DNA of 12,558 nucleotides from Baffinella frigidus. Lineage: Eukaryota; Cryptophyceae; Cryptomonadales; Baffinellaceae. Under the pieces are notes generated by a model that saw only the letters and a program-made list of their open reading frames with translations, had not been told where the DNA came from and did no database searches. The stretch lies in NCBI GenBank assembly GCA_026770585.1, contig MU647069.1, positions 177,704 through 190,261 on the forward strand. The letters run 5' to 3'. The translations under genes were made by a program, and so were the position numbers. Of the stretch, positions 11,911-12,558 are shown in pieces (position 1 is the stretch's first letter; the number at the start of each line of letters is the position of its first letter).

Positions 11911-12117
11911 CTATATACGCATACTAACACTGGGCTTCCGGGAATATACGTATCCCTTAAGTGGCGAGTAGGCTCATACGCCCTACGGTAGGGCCCTAGG
12001 ACCTGCCTAGGACCTCTTGGCAGTCGAATTTGACTGCTTCGCCACTTAAGGGATAATAACTCTTGGTGTTCGGGATTACCTGGACGCACGGGATCCTGTC
12101 GTCGACCGTGATTTTGA
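11911..12117. repeat. Segmental duplication, copy 2
   Basis: Partner of 11384-11590; see there. Divergence is scattered, so the duplication is not recent. Confidence 0.8.
11951..12055 (+). mobile_element. Family B MITE-like element, 105 bp, best preserved
   Basis: Perfect 17-bp terminal repeats TATCCCTTAAGTGGCGA / TCGCCACTTAAGGGATA with one spacer base difference inside. Core GCCCTACGGTAGGGC, CCTAGGACCTGCCTAGG, and inner hairpin GCAGTC-GAATTT-GACTGC. Confidence 0.9.
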
Positions 12118-12148
12118 CCCACTTCTTTTGGGCCTGTTTCAGGGGTTT

Positions 12149-12306
12149 TATCTCACAGAATGTATCTATTGATTGGTTCTTGAAAGTCAACTCACCCACA
12201 AAATCGTCAACGTATTGTTTACTATTGCTAACTAAAATATTAAGTTGACGATTTTGTGGGTGAGTGGACTTTCTAAAACCAATTAATAATTACATTATGT
12301 GAGATA
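12149..12306. mobile_element. Family E MITE-like element, 158 bp
   Basis: About 70-bp imperfect arms: TATCTCACA..AATGTA..ATTGGTT.. then AAAGTC.ACTCACCCACAA AATCGTCAAC, and the reverse complement ending TGTGAGATA. Only about 20 bases separate the arms. TA at both ends. The two ORFs overlapping it are just the two strands of the hairpin. Confidence 0.88.
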
Positions 12307-12558
12307 AGGTTAGGCTTTAGGGTTTGGGTCTGGGGAGGGTTGGGGGGTTAGCGGTTGTCGGTTAGAAGTTGAGGTTCAGGGTTTGGGGTGTGGGTGTTTA
12401 GGGTTTGGGGTGTGGGTGTTTAGGGTTGGGGTTTGGGGGTTAGTGTTCAGGGGTTGGGGTTTAGGGTTCAGGGGTTGGGGCTTGGCGGTGAGGTTTTGTT
12501 GTAGGGTTTAGGGTTCAGGGCTTAGGGTGCAGGGTTCAGAGTTCAGGGGGTCATGAGT

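Larger units (their letters stand above)
10521..12558 (-). other. Upstream intron (partial), no exon recognised
   Basis: No calpain motif is seen here on the minus strand, in particular no QGxLGDCW. It starts with a pyrimidine-rich CTTATCTCCC tract (10547-10612), has three GGCCCGCCTC-like strings at about 10665-10890, then AT-rich DNA with the family B, D and E elements, and ends in TTTAGGG/TTTGGGG units (12310-12558). Confidence 0.55.

Noticed and set aside
11996-12248. ORFs on both strands over 12149-12306
   Set aside because: Both are reading through the inverted-repeat hairpin of family E.
1-12558. Chromosome-end telomere
   Set aside because: Heptamers are degenerate, interrupted by exons and reversed in places; no uninterrupted terminal TTTAGGG tract.
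10521-12558. Catalytic-Cys exon (QGxLGDCW)
   Set aside because: Searched by eye on the minus strand; no match, so it is probably beyond the right edge.

Overview
This is eukaryotic nuclear DNA, most likely from an alga. Plant/algal-type telomere heptamers (TTTAGGG and variants TTTCGGG, TTCAGGG, TGTAGGG, TGCAGGG, TTCGGGG) fill most of the window. The only real coding sequence is small, GC-rich, GT-AG-spliced exons with G/C-ending codons. A green alga with a large repeat-rich genome, or another alga with TTTAGGG telomeres, would fit; I cannot name the species.

The main content is one gene on the minus strand. Twelve short exons (10520 down to 1455) join in frame into 933 bp, 310 codons plus stop, with every exon phase matching. 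It encodes the C-terminal half of a calpain-family (peptidase C2) cysteine protease: the end of subdomain PC1, all of PC2 with the catalytic His (GNHAYSL) and Asn (RNPWG) motifs, then a cysteine-rich tail instead of the usual C2-like domain. The exon with the catalytic Cys must lie beyond the right edge. Most long ORFs in the window are translations of heptamer repeats and are not genes.

Layout, right to left in the direction of transcription. 12558-10521: part of a long intron with three families of inverted-repeat (MITE-like) elements and a segmental duplication. 10520-4201: exons 1-9 in heptamer-filled introns. 4200-1455: exons 10-12, the Cys-rich tail. 1454-1: 3' flank with MITE-like elements, copies of the gene's last codons and G-runs.

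The striking structure is that introns contain many truncated copies of the neighbouring exon. Fragments upstream of an exon keep its 5' part and acceptor side; fragments downstream keep its 3' part and donor side. This is what repeated tandem duplication across exon-intron borders leaves when one intact exon must survive. The introns seem to have grown this way together with telomere-like repeats and MITEs. Five inverted-repeat families are visible (called A-E here); A, B and C share a CCTAGG / GCCCTAC-GTAGGGC core, and family B shows stems that change sequence but keep pairing.
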